Source of the DNA: Rhodoferax sp.
Lineage (GTDB): Bacteria > Pseudomonadota > Gammaproteobacteria > Burkholderiales > Burkholderiaceae_C
DNA: 64,000 nucleotides
Direction of reading: 5' to 3'
Assembly (NCBI GenBank): GCA_031291305.1
Contig: JARLJH010000052.1
Span: 62,001-126,000, forward strand
Program-made: the position numbers and the translations under genes
Notes under the pieces: generated by a model
Database searches by the model: none
Seen by the model: the letters and a program-made list of their open reading frames with translations, nothing else
What the model was told of the DNA's origin: nothing
Part shown: piece after piece, positions 8,803-17,610 of the stretch
Layout: each line of letters begins with the position of its first letter
How positions within the stretch are numbered: position 1 is the stretch's first letter

Positions 8803-10299
8803 TCACCGATCCGGCAGACGCAACGGCAGATATATTTTTTCGGTATCACGCTGTATCAGCAAGGCCAGGGATTTTTTCGTCGCGGCGCCGAAAACTGCGC
8901 TGCGTACCTGCAGCAATGTCGATACCGGCTGTCCATTGATGGCCAGCAGCAGATCGCCCACCTGTACGCCAGCGTCCGTCGACAGGCCACTCACCGACTC
9001 AACCAGCAAACCGGAGGTGAGATCAATCACATTTCTCTCCCCAGGCAACAAGGGACGCAGCACCATGCCAAGCTGCCCTTGTGGCGGCGAAGCTGAGGGG
9101 GTGGCCATGCTGGCCTCTTTGGCTTTTCCGGCATCTCCCAGTATGGCGGCCAGTTGCACGGTTTTGCCATCGCGCCAGACCTGCAGTGTGATGTGCTGAC
9201 CGGGTGTTGCCATGGTCAGCAAGGAAGAGAGATCACCCGCCAGTTCGACCGGCTTGCCATCCACTTGCGTGATGATGTCGCCTACATGCACACCGGCTGT
9301 GGCACCTGCACTGCCTTTCACGACATCGGTCACCAGTGCGCCCATGGGTTTGTCCAGCTTGAAGGCGTCGGCCAGGGTTTGATTCACCTCCTGTGCCGCC
9401 ACCCCAAGCAGGCCATGCTCGGCGTGTCCAGTGGCCACGATTTGCTGCGCCACGCGCTGAGCCAGATCAATGGGAATGGCAAAACTCAGACCCTGGAAGG
9501 CACCCGTGTGGCTGTAAATTTCGGAGTTGATGCCGATGACTTCACCTTGCGTGTTGAATAGCGGCCCACCCGAATTGCCGGGGTTCACGGCCGCATCGGT
9601 CTGAATGAACGGCACCACAGAGTCACCTGGCAGGCTGCGTCCCTTGGCGCTGACCACGCCCACGGTGACCGTGTTTTCAAATCCGTAGGGGGAGCCAATG
9701 GCCAGAACCCATTGCCCCACCTGCAAGTCGGCTGGCTTGCCGATGGCCACGATGGGTAGATGGGTGGCATCAATTTTCAGCACCGCTATATCGGTTTTTG
9801 GGTCAGTGCCCAACACCTTGGCGCGAAACTCCCGTCGGTCCGTGAGCTTAACGATCACCTCACTGGCATCAGCCACCACATGCGCGTTGGTCAGAATCAG
9901 CCCATCGCTACTGACAATAAAGCCCGACGCCAGCGTATGTACCGGCACCTGCATGGTTGCACCTGTGGCGCCAAACTGATCCTGAAATCGGCGCAAGAAC
10001 AATTGCATCTGGTCAGCATCCGAACCCGGCGAGCCAGCGTCGGCGCTGGCCGTCGTAGAGACCTGGCGCATGCCATTGACGCTGATATTGACCACCGCAG
10101 CGCCATATAGTCGGGTAATGCGTGAAAAATCCGGCATCCCCTCCAGGCTGCTCGTCGCAACATTGCTAGGCGCGACAACCGCAGTGGCAGCAGACGCTGT
10201 GCGGCCATCAACCAGACCCAGACCGATCACGCAACAAAAGGACAACGTCAAGGAAGTAAAGGCATTCCAGGCAGAACGATTGAAAGAGGCTTTGAACAT
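8803..10299 (-). CDS. DegP/HtrA-type periplasmic serine protease with two PDZ domains
   Basis: A 498-residue Do-like protease for quality control of envelope proteins. It has an N-terminal signal/anchor (about 12-37), a trypsin-like domain with the full triad H140 (TNAHVV), D170 (TDIAVLKID) and S243 (NPGNSGGPLF), and two PDZ domains (about 310-390 and 420-495; GLLVESVSGLSTDAGVQVGD is in the second). I placed the start at ATG 10299, since the upstream alternative is a TTG with a poorly fitting N-terminus. It is divergent from pilT. DegQ/DegS/MucD-like roles cannot be told apart by sequence alone. Confidence 0.88.
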   Translation of the reverse strand: MFKASFNRSAWNAFTSLTLSFCCVIGLGLVDGRTASAATAVVAPSNVATSSLEGMPDFSRITRLYGAAVVNISVNGMRQVSTTASADAGSPGSDADQMQLFLRRFQDQFGATGATMQVPVHTLASGFIVSSDGLILTNAHVVADASEVIVKLTDRREFRAKVLGTDPKTDIAVLKIDATHLPIVAIGKPADLQVGQWVLAIGSPYGFENTVTVGVVSAKGRSLPGDSVVPFIQTDAAVNPGNSGGPLFNTQGEVIGINSEIYSHTGAFQGLSFAIPIDLAQRVAQQIVATGHAEHGLLGVAAQEVNQTLADAFKLDKPMGALVTDVVKGSAGATAGVHVGDIITQVDGKPVELAGDLSSLLTMATPGQHITLQVWRDGKTVQLAAILGDAGKAKEASMATPSASPPQGQLGMVLRPLLPGERNVIDLTSGLLVESVSGLSTDAGVQVGDLLLAINGQPVSTLLQVRSAVFGAATKKSLALLIQRDTEKIYLPLRLPDR

Positions 10300-10640
10300 A
10301 CAGGTGTACCGGTGGTAAAGATCAGGCTGACAACAACACGCTGGATGTGCAATCAAAGCCAGTCAGACACCGACGCTGAAACAGGCCGACACCCAGGTGA
10401 GTTGCTAACGCATTGGAGAATATGCATTCGTCATATTTAACCTGCAGTGCCGCATCCGGTGTTGATACACCCTCGAATACCCACATCCTGCACCCCGGTT
10501 CGCACATGCCCGTTACAGCGGGTAGACGCCAAATTACAACTGCAACATGACACATGTCCAGCCTGGGGTACCAGCTTTGGCGAAGTTGCACGGGACAATC
10601 CTTGATAATGATCTTTACATAACCAATTTACGAGGGCTTT
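10300..10640. promoter_or_regulatory. Divergent intergenic region degP-like / pilT
   Basis: 341 bp with no convincing gene. It should hold the promoters of both neighbours. AT-rich sequence at 10605-10625 just before the pilT ribosome site (GAGGG, about 10632-10636) is the best place for the pilT promoter, but I could not define a clear -35/-10 pair. Confidence 0.35.
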
Positions 10641-11684
10641 GTGGATATCACCCAGTTGCTGGCTTTCAGCGTCAAAAACAAGGCGTCCGATTTGCACCTG
10701 TCGGCCGGTTTGCCACCCATGATCCGTGTCCATGGCGACGTGCGCCGCCTCAACGTGGAGGCGCTGGACCATAAGCAGGTGCACGCCATGGTGTATGACA
10801 TCATGAACGATGCGCAGCGCAAACATTTTGAAGCGTTTCTCGAAATCGATTTCTCGTTCGAGATCGATGGCCTGGCTCGCTTTCGGGTCAACGCCTTTAA
10901 CCAGCAGCGCGGTGCCGGCGCGGTGTTTCGGACCATTCCGAGCAAGATACTGACGCTGGAGCAGCTCAACTGCCCCAAAATCTTTGCCGACCTAGCCATG
11001 AAACCGCGCGGCCTGGTGCTGGTGACCGGCCCTACCGGCTCGGGCAAATCGACGACGCTGGCTGCCATGGTGAACTACCTCAATGAGAACGAGTTTGGCC
11101 ACATTCTGACCGTGGAAGACCCGATCGAGTTTGTTCACGAATCGAAAAAATGCCTGGTCAACCAGCGCGAGGTCGGCCCCCACACGCAAAGCTTTGCAGC
11201 CGCCCTGCGCTCGGCCTTGCGCGAAGACCCAGACTGCATTCTGGTCGGTGAAATGCGCGATCTGGAAACCATCCGTCTGGCGATGACGGCGGCGGAAACC
11301 GGGCACCTGGTGTTTGGCACGCTGCACACCAGCAGCGCCGCCAAGACCATTGACCGGATCATTGACGTGTTTCCCGCGGAAGAGAAAGAAATGGTGCGCG
11401 CCATGTTGTCCGAGTCGCTGCAGGCGGTGATCTCGCAGACCCTGTGCAAGACCAAGGATGGCCAGGGACGGGTGGCCGCGCATGAGATCATGCTTGGCAC
11501 CAGCGCCATCCGCAACCTGATCCGCGAAGCCAAGGTGGCGCAGATGTATTCGAGCATCCAGACCGGCAACAGCGTCGGCATGCAGACCCTGGACCAGAAC
11601 CTGACCGACCTGGTGCGGCGCAATATCATCAGTGCCGCCGAAGCCCGCACCAAGGCCAAGATTCCCGAAAACTTCCCTGGCTGA
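10641..11684 (+). CDS. pilT: Type IV pilus retraction ATPase PilT
   Basis: PilT is the hexameric cytoplasmic ATPase that powers pilus retraction (twitching, DNA uptake). At 347 residues it has the normal length. Motifs: Walker A GPTGSGKST, Asp box VEDPIEFVH, Walker B region LVGEMRD, His box TLHTSSA, and the PilT-specific AIRNLIRE near the C-terminus. The start is GTG at 10641, preceded by GAGGG at good spacing. pilU follows after 12 bp, so they form an operon. Confidence 0.97.
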   Translation: MDITQLLAFSVKNKASDLHLSAGLPPMIRVHGDVRRLNVEALDHKQVHAMVYDIMNDAQRKHFEAFLEIDFSFEIDGLARFRVNAFNQQRGAGAVFRTIPSKILTLEQLNCPKIFADLAMKPRGLVLVTGPTGSGKSTTLAAMVNYLNENEFGHILTVEDPIEFVHESKKCLVNQREVGPHTQSFAAALRSALREDPDCILVGEMRDLETIRLAMTAAETGHLVFGTLHTSSAAKTIDRIIDVFPAEEKEMVRAMLSESLQAVISQTLCKTKDGQGRVAAHEIMLGTSAIRNLIREAKVAQMYSSIQTGNSVGMQTLDQNLTDLVRRNIISAAEARTKAKIPENFPG

Positions 11685-11696
11685 TGAGGAGTATTT

Positions 11697-12833
11697 ATGG
11701 AACGCGATCAAGCCACCACTTTTATCACCGACTTGCTCAAGCTCATGGTGGGCCGCAACGGCAGCGACCTGTTTTTGACCGCTGAGTTGCCGCCCGCCAT
11801 CAAGGTCGATGGCAAGGTCACCAAAGTGTCGCCACAGCCGCTGAATGGAACGCACACGATTGCACTGGCACGTGCCATCATGAATGACCGTCAGGTGGCT
11901 GAGTTCGAACGCACCAAGGAATGCAACTTTGCTATTTCCCCCCCTGGCTTGGGGCGTTTTCGGGTCAACGCCTTCATGCAGCAAGGCAAGGTGGGTTTGG
12001 TATTGCGAACCATTCCGAGCCTGCTGCCCACCATTGATGGCCTGAAGATGCCTCAGGTGCTCAAAGACATTGTCAATACCAAACGCGGGCTGTGCATTCT
12101 GGTGGGCGCCACCGGTTCAGGTAAAACCACGACGCTGGCGGCGATGGTGGACTGGCGCAACGAAACCACCTTTGGTCACATCATCACGGTGGAAGACCCG
12201 ATCGAATTTGTCCACGCCCACAAAAACTGCGTGGTGACGCAGCGCGAGGTCGGCATCGACACCGACAGTTGGGGGGCTGCGCTGAAAAACACCTTGCGCC
12301 AGGCACCTGACGTGATTCTGATGGGTGAAATCCGTGACCGCGAGACCATGGAGTTGGCCATAGCCTTCTCCGAAACCGGCCACCTGTGCTTGGCCACCCT
12401 TCACGCCAACAGCACCAACCAGGCGATTGACCGGGTGATCAACTTTTTCCCGGAAGACCGCAAGGCGCAGGTGCTCATGGACCTGTCGCTCAATCTGAAG
12501 GCCATGGTGTCGCAGCGGCTTATCAACAAACCTGACGGTAAGGGCCGCACCGCAGTGGTAGAAATCATGATCAACTCGCCGCTCATTTCAGACCTGATCT
12601 TCAAGGGCGATGTCGCCGAGATCAAGGAGATCATGAAGAAAAGCACCAACCTGGGCATGCAGACTTTTGACCAGTCGTTATTCAAGGCCTACGAGGAGGA
12701 TGCCATCACCTACGAAGACGCCTTGCGCAACGCCGATTCAGTCAACGATCTGCGTCTGCAAATCAAGCTCAACAGCAAGCGCGGTAGAAGCCATAACCTG
12801 GCCGCCGGCACCGAAAACATCACCATCAGCTGA
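11697..12833 (+). CDS. pilU: PilT-dependent retraction ATPase PilU
   Basis: A PilT paralogue of 378 residues that assists PilT in forceful retraction. Motifs: Walker A GATGSGKTT, Asp box VEDPIEFVH, ILMGEIRDRETM and TLHANSTNQAIDR. The ATG has a strong site (GAGGAG). It lies 12 bp after pilT and 22 bp before the dehydrogenase gene, giving a probable three-gene transcript. Confidence 0.96.
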   Translation: MERDQATTFITDLLKLMVGRNGSDLFLTAELPPAIKVDGKVTKVSPQPLNGTHTIALARAIMNDRQVAEFERTKECNFAISPPGLGRFRVNAFMQQGKVGLVLRTIPSLLPTIDGLKMPQVLKDIVNTKRGLCILVGATGSGKTTTLAAMVDWRNETTFGHIITVEDPIEFVHAHKNCVVTQREVGIDTDSWGAALKNTLRQAPDVILMGEIRDRETMELAIAFSETGHLCLATLHANSTNQAIDRVINFFPEDRKAQVLMDLSLNLKAMVSQRLINKPDGKGRTAVVEIMINSPLISDLIFKGDVAEIKEIMKKSTNLGMQTFDQSLFKAYEEDAITYEDALRNADSVNDLRLQIKLNSKRGRSHNLAAGTENITIS

Positions 12834-12855
12834 CACTTCAGAAAGAAACTGACAC

Positions 12856-13773
12856 ATGACAAGCAGGATTTACGAACCCATACGGACACACCGCGTTGCC
12901 TTTCTTGGCCTCGGTGTCATGGGTTACCCCATGGCAGGCCATCTGGCGCGTGCAGGTCACCAGGTGTCTGTGTATAACCGGACATCATCAAAATCAATAG
13001 CATGGTGCAAAGAGTACACGGGGGCTAGAAGCCAAAAGGATGCATTAACTTTCGCTGAAACACCGCGGCAGGCGGCGCAAGGTGCAGAACTGGTTTTTTG
13101 CTGTGTCGGCAATGACGACGACTTGCGCAGCGTGGTGCTGGGCCCCGATGGTGCGTTTGCCGGTATGCAGCTGGGTGCCGTGCTGGTGGATCACACCACG
13201 GCGTCGGCCAGTGTGGCCCGCGAGCTGCATGCCAAAGCGCTCGAACTGGGTTTGAATTTTGTGGATGCACCCGTCTCTGGCGGGCAAGCCGGTGCGCAAA
13301 ACGGCGTGCTAACCGTGATGTGTGGTGGTGACCAGGCAGCGTTTGATGCTGCACGACCCGTCGCCATGGCCTTCGCCAAAGCGTTCACCCGACTGGGCGA
13401 AAGTGGCGCGGGGCAACTGGCCAAGATGGTCAACCAGATCTGCATTGCCGGGCTGGTACAGGGGCTGGCCGAAGCTGTCGCCTTTGGCGACAAGGCCGGG
13501 CTGGACATGAATCAGGTGCTGGAAGTCATCGGCAAGGGTGCCGCGCAGAGCTGGCAAATGGACAACCGTGGCAAGACCATGGTGGCTGATCAGTTTGACT
13601 TTGGTTTTGCGGTGGACTGGATGCGCAAGGACTTGGGCCTGGTGCTGGATGAAGCGCGGCGCAACGGTGCCAAATTGCCGGTGACCGCGCTTGTGGACCA
13701 GTTTTACGCCGATGTGCAGCAAATGGGCGGCAGGCGCTGGGACACGTCCAGCCTGATCAAGCGATTGAAATAG
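12856..13773 (+). CDS. NAD(P)-dependent beta-hydroxyacid dehydrogenase (3-hydroxyisobutyrate dehydrogenase family)
   Basis: A 305-residue oxidoreductase of the HIBADH/tartronate-semialdehyde/succinic-semialdehyde reductase family. The Rossmann motif FLGLGVMGYPMAGHLARAGH starts near residue 16, the substrate motif DAPVSGGQAGAQNG is central, and the catalytic lysine lies in GQLAKMVNQ. Substrate cannot be assigned. The dispersed repeat (12990-13038) is read in frame as SIAWCKEYTGARSQKD, lengthening the loop after the first strands. It is the third gene after pilT-pilU; a metabolic link to pili is not evident. Confidence 0.88.
   Translation: MTSRIYEPIRTHRVAFLGLGVMGYPMAGHLARAGHQVSVYNRTSSKSIAWCKEYTGARSQKDALTFAETPRQAAQGAELVFCCVGNDDDLRSVVLGPDGAFAGMQLGAVLVDHTTASASVARELHAKALELGLNFVDAPVSGGQAGAQNGVLTVMCGGDQAAFDAARPVAMAFAKAFTRLGESGAGQLAKMVNQICIAGLVQGLAEAVAFGDKAGLDMNQVLEVIGKGAAQSWQMDNRGKTMVADQFDFGFAVDWMRKDLGLVLDEARRNGAKLPVTALVDQFYADVQQMGGRRWDTSSLIKRLK
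12990..13038 (+). repeat. Dispersed palindromic repeat, copy 5 (inside dehydrogenase gene)
   Basis: AATCAATAGCATGG ... CACGGGGGCTAGAAGCCAAAA. It has the same ends as other copies and is read in the frame that gives IA...TGAR. Confidence 0.7.
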
Positions 13774-13782
13774 GTTTACCCC

Positions 13783-13866
13783 TGAGCCGCGCCTGACGGC
13801 GCGTCATCCCCTCAAGGGGACAACACCTGCGGCCCGGCAGAGCCGGTTCCGCGGTGTTCTGGGTTT
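13783..13866. repeat. Triple stem-loop intergenic repeat (REP-like)
   Basis: Three consecutive hairpins fill the gap between two convergent genes: CGCGCC/GGCGCG (13788-13803), CCCCT/AGGGG (13808-13819) and a nested stem with arms AACACC/GGTGTT, GCGG/CCGC and CCGGC/GCCGG (13822-13858). The CCCCTCAAGGGG ... CGGCCCGGC ... GCCGG pattern recurs, as I recall, between genes of many Comamonadaceae. It could end transcription of both neighbours. Confidence 0.7.
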
Positions 13867-13904
13867 AGGACTGTGGCATTCGAACTGCGAGAGCCAATCC
13901 GAGC

Positions 13905-14549
13905 CTACTTGGCGGTTGACTTGGAATCGGGCGCCGGTTGCGGCAACATGTTGCGCAACTCGTCTTCGCTGATGATCTCAAACACCCGGACGACCTTTTG
14001 CACACCAGTGGTTGCACGGGTGATTTCGGTGGCGCGATCTGCCTCGCGTTGGGTCACGCGGCCCATCAGATAAACGATGCCGCGCTCAGTGACCACCTTG
14101 TAGGCGTTGGCAAACAGGTCTTTGGCATCGACAAAACCCGCCTTGACCCGGCCGTCCACCAAGGAATCGGAAGCACGTTGGGTCAGCGTGGAGTTACCCA
14201 ACACGCCCAGTTCGTTGACCACCGATTGCACATTTTCCACCCGGGATACCACCTGCTCGACCGTCTGGCGGTCCTGTTCTGACGGTACTTCACCCGTCAA
14301 CAGCACGCGCCGGTTGTAGCTGGTGACGTTCACGTGCACACGCTCACCCAGGTTATCGCGGATGCGGCTGGAAGCGCGCAATTCAATGCCTTCGTCTTCG
14401 AGCTGGGCACCAGAGGTGCGACGGTCCGTGGCCACAAATCCGCCCATCACTGCGCCGCCCATGATCACGGGAAAACAAGCCGTCAAGCTGGCGCTCAGGC
14501 CGACGGCTAGCGTCAACAGAGCGAAAAGTCGTCGTGTGGGGTAGGTCAT
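13905..14549 (-). CDS. dolP: Outer-membrane lipoprotein with two BON domains (DolP/YraP-like)
   Basis: A 214-residue lipoprotein with a signal peptide and lipobox LTAC (Cys about residue 25), followed by two BON domains (about 55-125 and 135-205), the DolP layout. DolP helps keep the outer membrane intact and supports the BAM machinery in E. coli. The start codon overlaps the diaA stop by 4 bp, and the order yraN-diaA-dolP matches the E. coli yraN-yraO-yraP block, which backs the assignment. Confidence 0.88.
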   Translation of the reverse strand: MTYPTRRLFALLTLAVGLSASLTACFPVIMGGAVMGGFVATDRRTSGAQLEDEGIELRASSRIRDNLGERVHVNVTSYNRRVLLTGEVPSEQDRQTVEQVVSRVENVQSVVNELGVLGNSTLTQRASDSLVDGRVKAGFVDAKDLFANAYKVVTERGIVYLMGRVTQREADRATEITRATTGVQKVVRVFEIISEDELRNMLPQPAPDSKSTAK

Positions 14550-15145
14550 AGGGTACTTTCAGTGTCTCCGAGTAACAAATCATCCACCGCGTCACACAGA
14601 CAGTGCAATGTCAGCAGATGAACTTCCTGAACTCGGGCAGTGCGGTCGTGCGGCACACAAATATGCACATCGGTATCACGCAGGGCACGCGTCAACTTGC
14701 CGCCGCCGCGCCCGCTCAGACCAATCACCACCATGTCACGCTCGTGCGCCGCCTCAACCGCTTTGAGCACATTGTCGGAGTTGCCGCTGGTCGTGATGGC
14801 AATCAACACGTCCCCAGCCTGACCCAGAGCCCGCACCTGACGCGAAAAGATCACGTCGAAGCCATAGTCATTGGCCACCGCAGTCAGGATGGAGCTGTCC
14901 GTGGTCAGGGCGATGGCCGCCAGTTCTGGCCGCTCACGCTCGAAGCGACCAATAAATTCAGCGGCAAAGTGCTGCGCATCTGCTGCGGACCCCCCGTTTC
15001 CGCAAATCAACACCTTGCCGCCACTGGTGACACAGGCCAGCAGAGCCTGTACGGCGTCGGCAATCGGTTTGCTCAGGAGGGGTGCTGCCTGGTATTTGAG
15101 GTCAGCACTGTCGATGAAATGTTGTTGGATACGTTGCTCAAGCAT
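14546..15145 (-). CDS. diaA: SIS-domain DnaA-initiator-associating protein
   Basis: A 199-residue phosphosugar-isomerase-fold protein. Motifs include CGNGGSAADAQHFAAEFIGRF and the SIS loop ITTSGNSDNV. In E. coli DiaA is a tetramer that binds DnaA and promotes initiation; GmhA (heptose isomerase) has the same fold. The yraN/dolP neighbourhood favours DiaA. It is translationally coupled to dolP (ATGA). Confidence 0.85.
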   Translation of the reverse strand: MLEQRIQQHFIDSADLKYQAAPLLSKPIADAVQALLACVTSGGKVLICGNGGSAADAQHFAAEFIGRFERERPELAAIALTTDSSILTAVANDYGFDVIFSRQVRALGQAGDVLIAITTSGNSDNVLKAVEAAHERDMVVIGLSGRGGGKLTRALRDTDVHICVPHDRTARVQEVHLLTLHCLCDAVDDLLLGDTESTL

Positions 15146-15259
15146 GGGCGCGATGATACCCGGCTACGGCTTAACCAAGCCTTAAAAGACCTTGGCGAGC
15201 TGGGGTTGTCACAAAGCGTTACGCCATTTGCAAGCGCACCTGCCATCCCGTCAGATGAT

Positions 15260-15652
15260 CTACGCCGCGTCAAACGCCGCCTGCAGCCACTCAACCACAC
15301 CTGCCTGCACTGCCACGACATCAAAACGGCAGGGCGGCAGGCGTGATAGCCGCATCAGGTAATGCCGTGCGGCAAAAACAATGCGGCGTTGCTTCAACGC
15401 GCTGACGCTGGCTGCGGCCCCGCCGTGGCTGGCGTTTCGCCGCTGGCGCACCTCGACGAAAACACAGGTACCGTCGGGCGCGCGCATGATCAGATCAATC
15501 TCACCGCCGCCACGCCCTGGCGTTCGATAATTGCGCTCCAGTAGCACCAGCCCACAGCGCTGCAAATGCTGTAGCGCCAGCGCTTCAGCGGCGTCACCCG
15601 CCTGCTTGGTGGTGCGGGGTTTCAGCTGCACTTTTGTCGAAGGAATACCCAT
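15260..15652 (-). CDS. yraN: YraN family (UPF0102) putative endonuclease
   Basis: A 130-residue small protein of the restriction-endonuclease-like fold. The family signature is present: GDAAEALALQHLQRCGL, RNYRTPGRGGGEIDLI and VFVEVRQR (the E-D-ExR nuclease-like core). Cellular role is not settled. I start it at ATG 15652, preceded on this strand by GGGAGG. That ATG shares two bases with the divergent rsmI ATG (CATG at 15650-15653). Confidence 0.85.
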   Translation of the reverse strand: MGIPSTKVQLKPRTTKQAGDAAEALALQHLQRCGLVLLERNYRTPGRGGGEIDLIMRAPDGTCVFVEVRQRRNASHGGAAASVSALKQRRIVFAARHYLMRLSRLPPCRFDVVAVQAGVVEWLQAAFDAA

Positions 15653-16589
15653 GTTGATCACGCCTCCCGCGTCCCGAATTGCCAGCACGTTTGCAGGTGC
15701 CTTGCAGGCAGCGCAAGACGCTGCTGCGGGTCAGAATTATCCGTCTGCAACCTTGTATGTGGTGGCCACGCCGATCGGCAATCTGGCGGATATCACGCTT
15801 AGGGCCTTGCATTTGCTGCAGTTGGCCGACGTGGTGGCCTGCGAGGACACACGCCATACGCAAACCCTGCTCAGAGCCTACGGTATTGACAAAGCGCAGG
15901 CACAACTGCTGGCTGTGCACCAGCACAACGAGGCCCAGGCTGTGCAGTCGGTGCTTGACCGGTTGCAGCAGGGGCAGCGTGTGGCCTATGTCAGCGATGC
16001 TGGCACGCCAGCCGTCAGTGATCCGGGTGCTCGGCTGGTGGCCGGTGTGCGTCAGGCCGGGTTGCCCGTGGTGCCACTTCCCGGTGCCAGCAGCGTGACC
16101 ACCGTGTTAAGCGCGTCGGGTGTCTGGGCCGATTCCCAGGGGCAGGGCGGGTTTGTGTTTGCCGGATTTTTACCTTCTAAATCGACAGAACGAGCAAATG
16201 CCGTTCTGGCCTTGTCCAGCGAGACGCGCGCCGTGGTGGTGTTGGAGGCGCCCCATCGCATCGAAGCCCTTGCCGGAGCACTGGCTGTCCTGGGTGAACG
16301 CCCTCTGACCGTGGGGCGTGAGTTGACCAAACAATTTGAAGAAATTGCCACGCTGACAGCCAGCCATTTTCCGGACTGGCTGGCAGCAGATGCGAACCGC
16401 ACACGGGGTGAATTTGCGTTGGTGCTGCACCCTGCAGCTGCCGCGTCAAGCACTGGTCCGGACACGCGGGTGCTCAAGTTACTGCTGGCAGAACTGCCGC
16501 TCAAGACAGCCGTCAAGCTGGCGGCCGAAATAACCGGCGAGCCTCGCAACGCCTTGTACGAACTCGCATTGACGTTTAAACAGCGTTGA
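15651..16589 (+). CDS. rsmI: 16S rRNA (cytidine-1402-2'-O)-methyltransferase
   Basis: RsmI methylates the ribose of C1402 in the ribosomal P site using SAM. The 312-residue protein shows the family motifs YVVATPIGNLADITLRAL, CEDTRHTQTLL, YVSDAGTPAVSDPG and LPGASSVTTVLSASG. I chose the ATG at 15651 (GAAGGA 6 bases before it); a longer frame would run through yraN and has no family match. Divergent from yraN with interlocked start codons. Confidence 0.93.
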   Translation: MLITPPASRIASTFAGALQAAQDAAAGQNYPSATLYVVATPIGNLADITLRALHLLQLADVVACEDTRHTQTLLRAYGIDKAQAQLLAVHQHNEAQAVQSVLDRLQQGQRVAYVSDAGTPAVSDPGARLVAGVRQAGLPVVPLPGASSVTTVLSASGVWADSQGQGGFVFAGFLPSKSTERANAVLALSSETRAVVVLEAPHRIEALAGALAVLGERPLTVGRELTKQFEEIATLTASHFPDWLAADANRTRGEFALVLHPAAAASSTGPDTRVLKLLLAELPLKTAVKLAAEITGEPRNALYELALTFKQR

Positions 16590-16616
16590 CCCGCTGCCAG
16601 GCGACCTTGGCGTGCA

Positions 16617-17468
16617 TCAGCCCGCTTTTGCGCGCGAATACAAGGGCAACACCTTGGGCAAGTTGGATTCAATGTCAGCGATACGGGTCGTCCCGGCCGG
16701 GTGGGTGGATAGCCATTGCGGAGGCGCACCTTTGTTGGCAACGGCCATTTTCTGCCACAGGCTGACACCCGCCCGTGGGTCGAAACCGGAGCGTGCGGCC
16801 AGTTCCATGCCCACCAGATCGGCTTCGGACTCGTCGCTGCGGCTGAACTGCAAGGTCAGCAACTGGGCGCCGTAATTGGTGACGGTTTGCCCCAACTGCC
16901 CCAAGCCAAAGACCTGGCTGATCAAGGAGGCGCCTATACCCGTGGCTGCGTTTTTACCCATGCGTTCGCGGGCGTGTTCGCGCAGTGCGTGTGCCATTTC
17001 GTGCCCCATGACGGTAGCCACCTCGTCGTCGGTGAGTTTGAGCTGATCCAGAATCGCCGTGTAGAACGCGATCTTGCCCCCGGGCATGCAAAACGCGTTG
17101 ATCTGCTTGCTGCCAATCAGGTTGACTTCCCAGCGCCAGTCTGCGGCGCGTGGATTCCAGCCCAGTGCGTGTGGAATGATGCGTTGCGCAATGGTCCGCA
17201 AGCGGCGCAACTGCCGGTTGTCTTTACCCGCCAAGGCATTCTGGGTGGAGGCTTGCTGCAACATCTGCGCATACTGCTGCGCGGCAGAGCGCTCAATGGT
17301 CTCCGCGGGAACAAGATTGGTAAACACCGAGTTGCGACCAACATCCACGCCTTCGGCATGGGTGACCTCGAGTCCAGCGCCAGGAACCACGAGTGACAGG
17401 GCAGCACTTTGCAGCAGCAAACGCCGTTGCGAACACAAGTAACACGTGTGGTGGTCAGAGGCGGTCAT
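16617..17468 (-). CDS. M48-family metalloprotease, exported
   Basis: A 283-residue zinc peptidase with the metal-binding HExxH in GHEMAHALREH and the third ligand region in SRSDESEADLVGMELAARSG. The N-terminus has RR followed by a hydrophobic stretch (about 17-36), an export signal that may be Tat-type. Family members (LoiP/YcaL/BepA-like) degrade misfolded envelope proteins; this one lacks the TPR part of BepA. ATG 17468 was preferred over an upstream start that adds 25 non-family residues. Convergent with rsmI, divergent from the CoA-transferase gene. Confidence 0.85.
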   Translation of the reverse strand: MTASDHHTCYLCSQRRLLLQSAALSLVVPGAGLEVTHAEGVDVGRNSVFTNLVPAETIERSAAQQYAQMLQQASTQNALAGKDNRQLRRLRTIAQRIIPHALGWNPRAADWRWEVNLIGSKQINAFCMPGGKIAFYTAILDQLKLTDDEVATVMGHEMAHALREHARERMGKNAATGIGASLISQVFGLGQLGQTVTNYGAQLLTLQFSRSDESEADLVGMELAARSGFDPRAGVSLWQKMAVANKGAPPQWLSTHPAGTTRIADIESNLPKVLPLYSRAKAG

Positions 17469-17610
17469 GGTTGGTTTTCCACGAAATGGCGCCGCTAACG
17501 TGTAGCATGACGCTGTCCAAGATGGCAATACGAATGGTGCCATTGTGCGTCAAAGCACGGAATTTCAAGCCTGACAAAGACGTTTATACCCACGGTCAAG
17601 GAGACATTGC

